Assembly: GCA_049697115.1 (NCBI GenBank)
Contig: JBAVVD010000004.1
Location: 1-7,788, forward strand
Reading direction: 5' to 3'
Length of the DNA stretch: 7,788 bases
DNA from: JBAVVD01 sp049697115
Lineage (GTDB): Bacteria > Acidobacteriota > Aminicenantia > Aminicenantales > UBA4085
A model generated the notes under the pieces. The model worked only from the letters and a program-made list of their open reading frames with translations. It ran no database searches and was not told the DNA's origin. Below are positions 1 to 5,971 of the stretch, one piece after another. The position numbers and the translations under genes are program-made. The first letter of the stretch is position 1. Every line of letters starts with the position of its first letter.

Positions 1-1247
1 ATGGAGCGCAGGATTATATCTCCGCCAGGGGTGATGAGCCGGCGGAATGTATTTCTCTTTCCTCCTCTTCACCATGACGATCGCTTTAACCTGGGGCGTC
101 GCTTTCCTCAAATCAGTTACTTCTCTGGTTTTGATTGAACACCCATTGAACCGAAATTCAACGATCCCGCCAAAATGTTCCAACACCTCGATCTTCCGTC
201 CTTTCATCGTGATCGAGGGCTTCTGGACCGCGAACATCCGGCTCTTCCATTTGATGACATAGCCGTTGTTGATCGTCCGCATCCCCTTGAGACAGAAAAT
301 ATCGTCCAGTTTCAGGCCCTTCGGCACCAACTTGTGAAAATCGCCAGGCCTTAGAGCTTCCTTCGTAAACCTCTTATTGTGCTCCGGCAAATAGGTCTCT
401 AAAAATCGATTGGCTTCATCCTTCGTGGAAACCCCTGTCAAACGCATCTCTTTCACCATTCGGTCCTGAAGTGTTCCAAATGCCCTCTCGACTCGTCCCT
501 TGGCCTGTGCTGAGTGGGCATGAATGACTTTGACCCCAACCTCTCCCATGGCTCGTTAGCCCATTCCCCTCGTAACAGTTCATCCGTGTCCGGCTGCCGA
601 CTCGTCTTATAAGTGCTGTGTTTATCAATATAAATGCTAGAAGGCAGCCCATAGCGGCGAATATAAAGGCGAAAGCTGTCCATGGCAGGGTAGACCCCTT
701 CATAGTCGTAAAATCGGCCAAAAACCTCGCTTGTGGCGTCATCCACATAGCCCATAAAAATCAGCTCCGGCCCCCGTCCTTCCAACCAGTCGTGATGAGA
801 GCCATCCAGCTGTACCATCTCCCCAAAATGCGCTTTCCGCTCCCGCCATTGGTGGACGTCTTTCTTTCTTCGGTGAACCTTCCACAACCCCTTCGCCATC
901 ATGATCTGACGCAGCTTCTCTTTGCTGACATCGATCTTTTCCCTTTCCCAGAGCTTCTCTGAGGCGAGCGTCGGCCCAAAATCGTTATATCTTGCCTCGA
1001 TCAACTTGCCGATCCGCTTTTCCTCCTCTTCCGACATCTTCCTCGGCGATTCCCGCCCCCGATTCCCATGCACAATCCCCGCTTCCCCATCCAACTTGAC
1101 TGCCTTGACGATCCTGCGAATCTGTCGCTCGGAAAGTTTTAAAAACTTCCCTCCGGCAGCTTGAGTCATCTCCTTGTCCATGACCTTGTGGATGATCTTT
1201 AAACGTTCAGCCTCTTTCGGGCTCATCATGATTATGTCCTTTCGCAT
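1..1247 (-). pseudogene. ISNCY-family DDE transposase, frameshifted, 3' end outside window
   Basis: The N-terminal part (about 237 residues) carries a helix-turn-helix region (around 38-50, LSERQIRRIVKAVK) followed by an integrase-type catalytic core. The first catalytic Asp is D148 in QLDGSHHDWLEGRGP and the second is D208 in SIYIDKHS. The third acidic residue is reached only in the -1 frame, in QAKGRVERAFGTLQ. The frame breaks at a run of four C at 534-537 (GGGG on the coding strand): after residues ERLG the homologous VKVIHAHSA continues one frame over and stays open to position 1, ending near YIPPAHHPWRRYN, which looks close to the natural C-terminus. One missing G would explain this. The annotated start (1247) has AAGGAG seven bases upstream. 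A second start (1229) has AGGA seven bases upstream. Either could be used. The product would cut and join the IS ends. Confidence 0.88.
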
Positions 1248-1307
1248 TCAGGCGCTCCTTCCAGCTCTCGCTATGAAAGAAGTACCTTACTCCTTTTCCT
1301 ATTAACC

Positions 1308-1349
1308 GGACATTTTCATTTTGCCCAAATAGGACATTATCACTTTGCC
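1308..1349. repeat. Two tandem-spaced 18-bp direct repeats at the IS end
   Basis: The consensus GGACATTWTCAYTTTGCC occurs at 1308-1325 and 1332-1349, identical at 16 of 18 positions with a 24-bp period. The spacing of about two helical turns, just inside the presumed IS tip at 1355, fits paired transposase-binding sites. That role is inferred. Confidence 0.7.
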
Positions 1350-1417
1350 GTGACAGAAAAACAAGCCGTCCTGTCATTCAGACAGGGAACTTTTTAAGGT
1401 GAAGTCTCGTAAACATT

Positions 1418-1424
1418 AAGGAGG
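1418..1424 (+). promoter_or_regulatory. Shine-Dalgarno site that fixes the DUF4097 gene start
   Basis: AAGGAGG lies 8 nt before the ATG at 1433 but only 2 nt before the in-frame GTG at 1427. Normal spacing therefore favours ATG 1433, which removes two residues from the longest open frame. Confidence 0.8.
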
Positions 1425-1432
1425 CAGTGAAA

Positions 1433-2386
1433 ATGAAAAAAATAAACCGTATTTTTCTTTCTATCCTTTTCCCCTTTTGCCTGCTCTTTTCCTCCCCTCT
1501 TCCCGAGGATAAAGTTGAATTTTTTGAGAAGACATTTGACATGGATCCCACTCAGCCGGCCCACCTGGAATTCCATGATGTCGACGGAAATCTCTCCTTT
1601 TCTCCGTCCGGCGATAACACTTTAAGACTTCAAGTGAAGAAAGAAATCCGCGGCCGCTGGAATAGGAAGGCCGAGCGCCTGCTCCGTCAGACAAAAATCT
1701 CCGTCTCTCAGACAGGAAACAAGTTGACCGTCAGGATTACTTACCCGAAATGGAAGGGCATCTTTTTCTGGCTGAGCGACAGCCGGCGGATTCGCGTAAC
1801 CTCTGAAATCACCCTGCCGGAAAATTCCCGCCTGTATGCCAAATTGGTCGATGGCTCCATCAACGGCCGTGGTGTCAAAGGAATTATGGACCTGAGGACC
1901 GTGGATGGGTCGATTGAGCTGACCGACATACGGGGTTCGATAAGAGCAGACACCGTAGACGGTCGAATTCATCTCAACCGCATCGAAGGGGATGTCCAGG
2001 CCGAAACTGTGGACGGCAATGTCCGCATATCGGGCGATATCAAGAGCCTTCGGGTCGACGCCGTGGATGGGAATATCAAAGTGGCTGTATCGCCCCTTTC
2101 ATTTATGGAAAAAAGCTGGAGAATTAAAACCATCGACGGCGACGTGGAGATCTTCCTGCCGGAGGATTTCTCGGCCGAACTTGACCTCCATTCCGGAGAT
2201 GGCAGGGTCACCAGCGACTTCCCACTGCATTTGGGGGGCGTGTACTCGAAAAGAACGATTACCGGAAGGCTCAATGCCGGCGGCCCTCTTCTGATCGTTA
2301 AAACAAGCGACGGACATATCGCTTTGAAAAGATGGAAAGGTCCGGAAGTGCTCTTCCCTGATCCAAATGATGATGATTCTTACTGA
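1433..2386 (+). CDS. Exported DUF4097-type (VDG-repeat beta-strand) protein
   Basis: The 317-residue product begins with a short basic stretch and a hydrophobic segment (about 7-21, IFLSILFPFCLLFSS) that reads as a signal peptide. No clear lipobox is seen, so the protein is probably periplasmic or surface-exposed. The middle and C-terminal parts consist of repeated short beta-strand units centred on VDG or close variants at about 50, 139, 157, 176, 194, 211, 234, 255 and 292. This is the pattern of DUF4097, a repetitive beta-solenoid-like family that often sits near anti-sigma or envelope-stress genes and whose biochemical role is not established. Residues 60-125 are less repetitive, with an arginine- and lysine-rich patch. 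The gene stands alone on the plus strand, just downstream of the IS end, and its stop is 12 bp from the stop of the convergent der gene. No promoter was recognised between the IS and the gene. Confidence 0.8.
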   Translation: MKKINRIFLSILFPFCLLFSSPLPEDKVEFFEKTFDMDPTQPAHLEFHDVDGNLSFSPSGDNTLRLQVKKEIRGRWNRKAERLLRQTKISVSQTGNKLTVRITYPKWKGIFFWLSDSRRIRVTSEITLPENSRLYAKLVDGSINGRGVKGIMDLRTVDGSIELTDIRGSIRADTVDGRIHLNRIEGDVQAETVDGNVRISGDIKSLRVDAVDGNIKVAVSPLSFMEKSWRIKTIDGDVEIFLPEDFSAELDLHSGDGRVTSDFPLHLGGVYSKRTITGRLNAGGPLLIVKTSDGHIALKRWKGPEVLFPDPNDDDSY

Positions 2387-2398
2387 ATAGCCGATTTC

Positions 2399-3724
2399 TC
2401 AACTGGATCTGAGTATGAACCTGACCGGAGTGCCCCAGAAGCCAAATTTCTGGCGGATCTGATGAATCAGAAACTTCTCATATGAGGGGAAAAAAGACAC
2501 TCGCGAGGAGGTAAAAAGAATAAAAGTTGGAGGCTGGACTCCCTTCTGAGTGATATATTTGATTTTAAATCTTTTCCGGGCTTTGGAAAGAGGCGGATGG
2601 CTTTCGTTCACCGCAGCTATGAATTTATTTAAGACTGAAGTTTCTATTCTTTTTAGGCTGTTGTGATAGACCGTTTCCGCCAGGTCGAGGATTCGAACCA
2701 CCCGTTTCCCAGTGAGCGCAGAGATCGTAATCAGGGGAGCGAAGCTGATAAAATCCAATCGGCTAAAAACCCGGTCCCGGACCATATCTGAAGACACCGT
2801 TCTTCCCTGGAACAGGTCCCACTTGTTGAGGGCGATGATCAGCGGCTTCCCTGAAGAATAGGCCAGGCGGGCCACGGCTGTGTCCTGGCGGGTGGGAAAC
2901 TCCTGGGCATCGAGGATCAAACAGAGCACGTCCGCACGTGGGATATTTTTCTTGGCCTTAATCACTCCCGCGCTTTCTCTTTCATCCAAGGTCCGTCCCA
3001 ATTTGCGAATTCCTGCCGTATCGATGAGCCGGAACGCCTTCCCCTCCCGTCGGATCAGGATATCCGTGCTGTCTCTGGTCGTTCCTGGCAGTTCACTGAC
3101 GATCAGCCTTTCCTCCCCGCACAGGCGGTTGGCAAGCGAGGATTTACCCACATTAATGCGGCCGATCAGAGCAATTTTGAGCGGCTTCACTTCTTCTTCA
3201 CCGATCCCTTCGCGGAAGCCAGCCGGAAGGGCTTCGATAATCGCTGTTTCTAAAACATCCAGATTTCTTTTATGCTCCGCAGAAATAAAATAAATGTGTT
3301 CTTCCCCCAGCCTGTGGTAATCTCCCGTCATTTGCTCTTGGGACTCCGTGTCAATTTTATTGACCGCCACCAAGACCGGCCGGCCGAGTTTTTTCAGGGT
3401 GCGGAAGAGGTCTTCTTCCGCAGGCAGCAGCCCTTTCTTCCCGTCCAGCACAAAGAGAATCAGGTTTGCCTTCTCTGCGGCCACCCATGCCTTCTCTTTG
3501 ACTCTTGAGGACAGCGGATCATCGGCGGATTCAAAAAGACCGCCGGTGTCCACCAGAACGAATTTATGATCATTGAGAATGCAGGGCGCCCAGACGCAAT
3601 CTCTCGTCATTCCGGGCAGAGAATGAACCAGAGATTTTTTCTCTCTTAAAAGGCGATTGAATAAAGTCGACTTCCCGGCATTTGGGAATCCCACAATCAC
3701 GACTCGAGGCAATCTGAGAATCAC
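2399..3724 (-). CDS. der: Ribosome-associated double GTPase Der (EngA)
   Basis: Der is an essential GTPase that helps mature the 50S ribosomal subunit. The 441-residue protein shows the diagnostic tandem G domains followed by a KH-like domain. Domain 1: P-loop GFPNAGKS (12-19), switch T40, DTGG (59-62), NKID (122-125), SAE (148-150). Domain 2: P-loop GRINVGKS (188-195), TTRD (215-218), DTAG (235-238), NKWD (300-303), SAL (335-337). Residues from about 355 form the KH-like domain, including the typical PP-x(n)-KIKYITQ segment. Length is at the short end of the family. The start is GTG, with AAAGGG seven bases upstream and no better in-frame start. The P-loops deviate from the usual GRPNVGKS (F/A in the first, I in the second), but the essential G, K and S are intact. 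It is the last gene of a probable amidase-GerMN-der run, 58 nt after the previous stop. Confidence 0.97.
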   Translation of the reverse strand: MILRLPRVVIVGFPNAGKSTLFNRLLREKKSLVHSLPGMTRDCVWAPCILNDHKFVLVDTGGLFESADDPLSSRVKEKAWVAAEKANLILFVLDGKKGLLPAEEDLFRTLKKLGRPVLVAVNKIDTESQEQMTGDYHRLGEEHIYFISAEHKRNLDVLETAIIEALPAGFREGIGEEEVKPLKIALIGRINVGKSSLANRLCGEERLIVSELPGTTRDSTDILIRREGKAFRLIDTAGIRKLGRTLDERESAGVIKAKKNIPRADVLCLILDAQEFPTRQDTAVARLAYSSGKPLIIALNKWDLFQGRTVSSDMVRDRVFSRLDFISFAPLITISALTGKRVVRILDLAETVYHNSLKRIETSVLNKFIAAVNESHPPLSKARKRFKIKYITQKGVQPPTFILFTSSRVSFFPSYEKFLIHQIRQKFGFWGTPVRFILRSS

Positions 3725-3782
3725 CGGAGACCCTTTACGGATTGATAAAATATCCGACTCAAACGTGTTTTCCTGTTGGGCT

Positions 3783-4388
3783 TTAGAATTCGCCCTGTGG
3801 ATTTTGCGGGCTTTTGGCGATTATGGAATAATCGGGCAGAAAGGGTTTATCCAGGCTGATATGGCCGGCAAAAGTTTCTCTTTCTTCCCCGTCTATCAAT
3901 ATGAAAACCTTTTTTATGGATTTAAAATTGTAGGCCAGTGAATCGACAATGGAATAGATCGTTGAAATTTCTGCCGCCGAGCCTGACGGATGTCCCTCCA
4001 TCATCTCCTTTGAGAAATCCACATAGGCCGTCCCTTCCTTGGTGAGAAAAATCTGCCACATTTTTGTCTCGGGCGGGATGGGTGAAACAAGCCCATTCCG
4101 TGAACCCTGAATGAGTCCGGAGATCACCTGCTCGGCTTCCCGGACGACCGAGGAATTCACAAAGATTTCCCTCTCTTCCGGATAGAGAAGGTCATCATCC
4201 TCTCGAAGAAAAAAGAGGAGCACCTTTTTTTGGGATCGCAGCTCTTGAGGCGGGGATTTCACTTCTGGCCGGGGAATCTCTGCGGACTTTTTGATATCTT
4301 CGCGGCTGTAGTTTCTGAAAAATAAAATCACAAGAACCACAAGGAGACAGAAAAGAATTCCAAAGACAACAATTCTCTTCTGATCCAT
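3783..4388 (-). CDS. Membrane-anchored GerMN-domain protein
   Basis: The 201-residue protein has one N-terminal hydrophobic helix (about 6-24) and then a charged, proline-containing linker. A GerMN domain follows from about 55 to 185, recognised by the strand AYVDFSKEM, the run IYSIVDSLAYNFKSIKKVFILIDG and the ending FAGHISLDKPF. GerMN was named from the Bacillus spore germination protein GerM. In non-sporulating Gram-negative bacteria the domain occurs in small anchored or lipid-linked envelope proteins of unknown biochemistry, often beside amidases. No lipobox cysteine is present (the single Cys14 lies inside the helix), so the helix is probably an uncleaved anchor with the domain in the periplasm. 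The ATG has AAGGA a few bases upstream. The gene starts 21 nt after the amidase stop, suggesting co-translation and a shared role at the cell wall (inference). Confidence 0.88.
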   Translation of the reverse strand: MDQKRIVVFGILFCLLVVLVILFFRNYSREDIKKSAEIPRPEVKSPPQELRSQKKVLLFFLREDDDLLYPEEREIFVNSSVVREAEQVISGLIQGSRNGLVSPIPPETKMWQIFLTKEGTAYVDFSKEMMEGHPSGSAAEISTIYSIVDSLAYNFKSIKKVFILIDGEERETFAGHISLDKPFLPDYSIIAKSPQNPQGEF

Positions 4389-4409
4389 CTCTTCCTTAAT
4401 CCTTCTGAA

Positions 4410-5192
4410 TCAAGAGTACAGCCGGATGTACCTGACGAGCCCCCGATAGATCGCCTGAGCCACGTTTCTCTGAAAATCATCCCGATTCAGCTTCTGCTCT
4501 TCCTCCGGATTCGAGATGAAGGCCACCTCGACGAGGACTGCCGGGCAGGCCACTCCTGTGAGAACCTTGAATGGAGCCTGTTTGATCCCTCGATTCTCCG
4601 TTCCCAGGAGCAGGTTGAGTTCCTGCTGAATGATTTCGGCCAGTTGGCTGCTCTGTTTAATATACGCGGACTGGGCCATATCCCATAAGATCATTTTAAT
4701 TTCATCTTTCTCTTCATTTTCGATTCTCTTTTCCAGATCAGCGGACGTGTTCTCCAAGTAGGCCAGCCTCCGCGTCTCTTCGTCCGAAGCATTCAGATTG
4801 AGGAAAAAAGTCTCGGACCCTTGAGCATTTTTCCGGAAAGCGCCGTTGGCGTGAATGCTGATAAACAGAAAGGCATGGTTGTTATTGGCAAGGGCGGACC
4901 TATTTTCCAAAAGCATATCGATGTCCCGGTCTCTTGTTAAAATCACCCGGAAAGCCAGATTCTGTTCGACAATCGCTTTCAGCTTGAGGCTGACGGCGAG
5001 GGTGATGTTTTTTTCCAGCGTCCCAAACTTTCCTTTCGCGCCGGTGTCCAAACCGCCGTGGCCGGGATCAATGACAATCGTCTTTATTCCTTCGGATTGA
5101 ACACCGGCGTTCCCCGTCAGCGCCAAAACAACCCAGGAAATGAACACAAAAAATATGGACCGGGACAGAACTCCTTTCCTTTTTTTGATCAT
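4410..5192 (-). CDS. N-acetylmuramoyl-L-alanine amidase (Amidase_3, AmiC-like)
   Basis: This zinc enzyme would cleave the bond between N-acetylmuramic acid and L-alanine in peptidoglycan, typically during daughter-cell separation. Counting from the ATG at 5192 (260 aa), residues 12-27 are a hydrophobic export signal or anchor. The Amidase_3 domain fills the rest: TIVIDPGHGG supplies zinc ligand H45, TLEKN supplies E60, FISIHANG supplies H114, and VLVEVAFISN supplies the catalytic E222. The segment around 135-185, with ASDEETRRLAYLEN and ILWDMAQSAY, matches the helical insertion that controls active-site access in AmiA/B/C-type enzymes. There is no N-terminal AMIN domain and no SPOR or LysM domain. 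An in-frame TTG at 5201 has no ribosome site. ATG 5192 is preferred, although its own site (GGTAA) is poor. The gene starts 19 nt after the mature tmRNA 3' end. Confidence 0.94.
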   Translation of the reverse strand: MIKKRKGVLSRSIFFVFISWVVLALTGNAGVQSEGIKTIVIDPGHGGLDTGAKGKFGTLEKNITLAVSLKLKAIVEQNLAFRVILTRDRDIDMLLENRSALANNNHAFLFISIHANGAFRKNAQGSETFFLNLNASDEETRRLAYLENTSADLEKRIENEEKDEIKMILWDMAQSAYIKQSSQLAEIIQQELNLLLGTENRGIKQAPFKVLTGVACPAVLVEVAFISNPEEEQKLNRDDFQRNVAQAIYRGLVRYIRLYS

Positions 5193-5197
5193 GCTTA

Positions 5198-5214
5198 CCA
5201 AAAACTTTTTTTGG
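5198..5214 (-). other. A/T-rich hairpin across the tmRNA 3' end and amidase leader
   Basis: CCAAAAA, loop AAG, TTTTTGG forms a perfect 7-bp stem on the minus strand. It includes the last two template-encoded C residues and the discriminator A of the tmRNA. It lacks a GC-rich stem with a following U-tract, so it is a poor intrinsic terminator. It could instead influence 3' processing or shield the amidase leader, which is inference. Confidence 0.4.
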
Positions 5215-5556
5215 AGGCGGCGGGAATCGAACCCGCGTCCGAAGACATTCGACAGAAATCCTCTACATGCTTATCCTCTTCTTCTTTCTTATTCAGCGCT
5301 GCCTGAAGAGGAAAGACGCTGCTGAACCAGCCCTGTTGGAGTTTCGCCCACCGGGCACAGGACCCACCCGGCTGGCTATCCTGCTCGTCGACGCTTCCCA
5401 GGACCCGCAGGAAAGAACCTGGGAAACGGCATGCCTATTTTTTAGGCAGCAACAGGCAGTGTTTCTGCACTTACTTGAGTCCACCTTTTTACGAGGTGGG
5501 TGGAATCTCGACATGCGACTTCTGCCTCATTGTCTCCGTCGAATCCGTTCGCCCCC
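5212..5556 (-). ncRNA. ssrA: Transfer-messenger RNA (tmRNA)
   Basis: tmRNA rescues ribosomes stalled on broken mRNAs: alanylated by alanyl-tRNA synthetase and carried by SmpB, it adds a degradation tag. The 345-nt gene begins GGGGGCGAACGGATTCGACG, the classic tmRNA 5' signature, and ends with the T-arm GCGGGTTCGATTCCCGC followed by CGCCTCC and discriminator A. The 7-bp acceptor stem (GGGGGCG with CGCCTCC, one G-U pair) closes fully. CCA is not encoded, since the genomic sequence continues AAA, so it must be added after processing. Between the ends are the tag reading frame (5442-5468), a hairpin that overlaps the tag stop codon (GCCTA...TAGGC), and several GC-rich paired blocks of the kind that form tmRNA pseudoknots. 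It is the one-piece form, not the permuted two-piece form. A strong promoter lies just upstream. Confidence 0.96.
5442..5468 (-). other. tmRNA proteolysis-tag reading frame (AETLPVAA, stop)
   Basis: The resume codon is placed at GCA (5466-5468), preceded by GTAAGT with A at the conserved -4 position. The frame reads A-E-T-L-P-V-A-A and then TAA (5442-5444). With the alanine carried by the tmRNA itself, the full tag would be A-AETLPVAA. The hydrophobic ending in two alanines matches tags recognised by ClpXP and related proteases. Confidence 0.85.
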
Positions 5557-5579
5557 ATGATTCCACGTCCTAGATTTGT

Positions 5580-5609
5580 ATTATATTGGAGAATGAGAAT
5601 TATTGTCAA
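5580..5609 (-). promoter_or_regulatory. Sigma70-type promoter for tmRNA
   Basis: The -35 hexamer TTGACA (5604-5609) and -10 hexamer TATAAT (5580-5585) are both exact consensus, with an 18-bp spacer. Transcription would start near 5572, about 16 nt before the mature tmRNA 5' end, leaving a short leader for RNase P to remove. Confidence 0.85.
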
Positions 5610-5691
5610 CCTTTCGAGCGGCCGAAAGCCCCGGATCATTTTTGAAAATGGAAATAACGAATAAGGAAAACGTTGGAAATATAGAGAAAGA

Positions 5692-5769
5692 TGGCGGGGC
5701 CGACGAGACTTGAACTCGCGACCTCTGGCGTGACAGGCCAGCGTTCTAACCAAACTGAACTACGACCCC
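5692..5769 (-). tRNA. tRNA-Asp (anticodon GTC), CCA encoded
   Basis: The 78-nt gene folds as a standard cloverleaf. The acceptor stem is GGGGTCG with CGGCCCC (one T-G pair), the anticodon stem is CTGGC/GCCAG around loop CTGTCAC, and the T-arm is GCGAG TTCAAGT CTCGT. The anticodon GTC reads aspartate codons. The discriminator is G73, the expected aspartate identity base, and CCA is encoded at 5692-5694. An alternative pairing starting three bases earlier (GGCGGGG with CCCCGCC) was discarded because it leaves three unpaired bases before the T-arm. The tmRNA gene follows 135 nt downstream on the same strand. Confidence 0.97.
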
Positions 5770-5785
5770 GCCACAGGGATTTTAA

Positions 5786-5814
5786 ATTATAATATTAACA
5801 ACCGTTTCTTTCAA
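5786..5814 (-). promoter_or_regulatory. Sigma70-type promoter for tRNA-Asp
   Basis: The -35 is TTGAAA (5809-5814), the spacer is 17 bp and the -10 is an exact TATAAT (5786-5791). The predicted start near 5779 gives a leader of about 10 nt before the tRNA. Confidence 0.8.
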
Positions 5815-5870
5815 GAGCTTCGCCGCTTTGGATAGCATCCCAAATTCCGTGATACATTTTTTAATTATAA

Positions 5871-5896
5871 AGGGAGTGGCACGGTGTCCGTCCCCG
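5871..5896. repeat. Possible dispersed repeat fragment (GGCACGGTGTCC core)
   Basis: The non-coding gap between htpX and tRNA-Asp contains AGTGGCACGGTGTCCGTCCC. From memory, similar strings recur near small transposases (IS200-like/REP-associated) and in intergenic regions of several uncultured bacterial genomes. The core GGCAC-G-GTGTC is a short imperfect palindrome. No second copy exists in this window, so the repeat status is unproven. Confidence 0.3.
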
Positions 5897-5942
5897 CCCG
5901 CCCTCAGCGAATGGGGATGGGTGAATGCGAGAGGAATCCGGG

Positions 5943-5966
5943 GAAACGCAAGGCGTTTCGGTTTTT
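5943..5966 (+). terminator. Weak hairpin just beyond htpX, T-tract on the plus strand
   Basis: GAAACG, loop CAAGG, CGTTTC is a perfect 6-bp stem followed on the plus strand by GG and five T. It lies 6 nt past the htpX stop. In the htpX direction the T-tract is upstream of the stem, so it would act on plus-strand (antisense) transcription. The effect on htpX itself is doubtful. Confidence 0.3.
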
Positions 5967-5971
5967 GTCTC

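Larger units (their letters stand above)
1..1355 (-). mobile_element. Partial insertion sequence, ISNCY-like (ISDol1-type), truncated by the left window edge
   Basis: The element consists of a minus-strand DDE transposase gene and a 108-bp non-coding end. The outer boundary is placed at 1355 because, reading inward on the minus strand, the end begins TGTCACGGCAAAG and then carries two spaced copies of an 18-bp repeat, as expected for transposase-binding sites. The other end and any target-site duplication lie outside the window, so neither the boundary nor the insertion site can be confirmed. The transposase is frameshifted, so this copy is probably not autonomous unless the shift is a sequencing error. 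The family assignment rests on the protein motifs described for the transposase. Confidence 0.75.

Noticed and set aside
531..540. Programmed -1 frameshift in the transposase
   Set aside because: G-TTG-GGG is not a standard slippery heptamer and this transposase type is normally one frame; a lost base is simpler.
1370..1386. Hairpin CCTGTC-attca-GACAGG with a nearby T-run
   Set aside because: The stem is only 6 bp and the T-run starts four bases after it, so it is too weak to call a terminator; it may be chance near the IS end.
2880..3293. Plus-strand open frame of 137 codons
   Set aside because: Antisense to the second G domain of der, with no independent support.
2399..3724. Obg or TrmE instead of Der, because of GFPNAGKS
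   Set aside because: Two complete G domains plus a KH-like tail are found only in Der.
5199..5201. TTG start for the amidase
   Set aside because: It has no ribosome site and would begin inside the A/T hairpin next to the tmRNA end; ATG 5192 gives a normal signal sequence.
5637..5650. Inverted repeat CATTTT-tg-AAAATG between tRNA-Asp and tmRNA
   Set aside because: AT-rich, with no U-tract; not a credible terminator for the tRNA.
5442..5753. Minus-strand open frame of 103 codons
   Set aside because: It spans tRNA-Asp and the 5' part of tmRNA; only its last eight codons, the tmRNA tag, are real.
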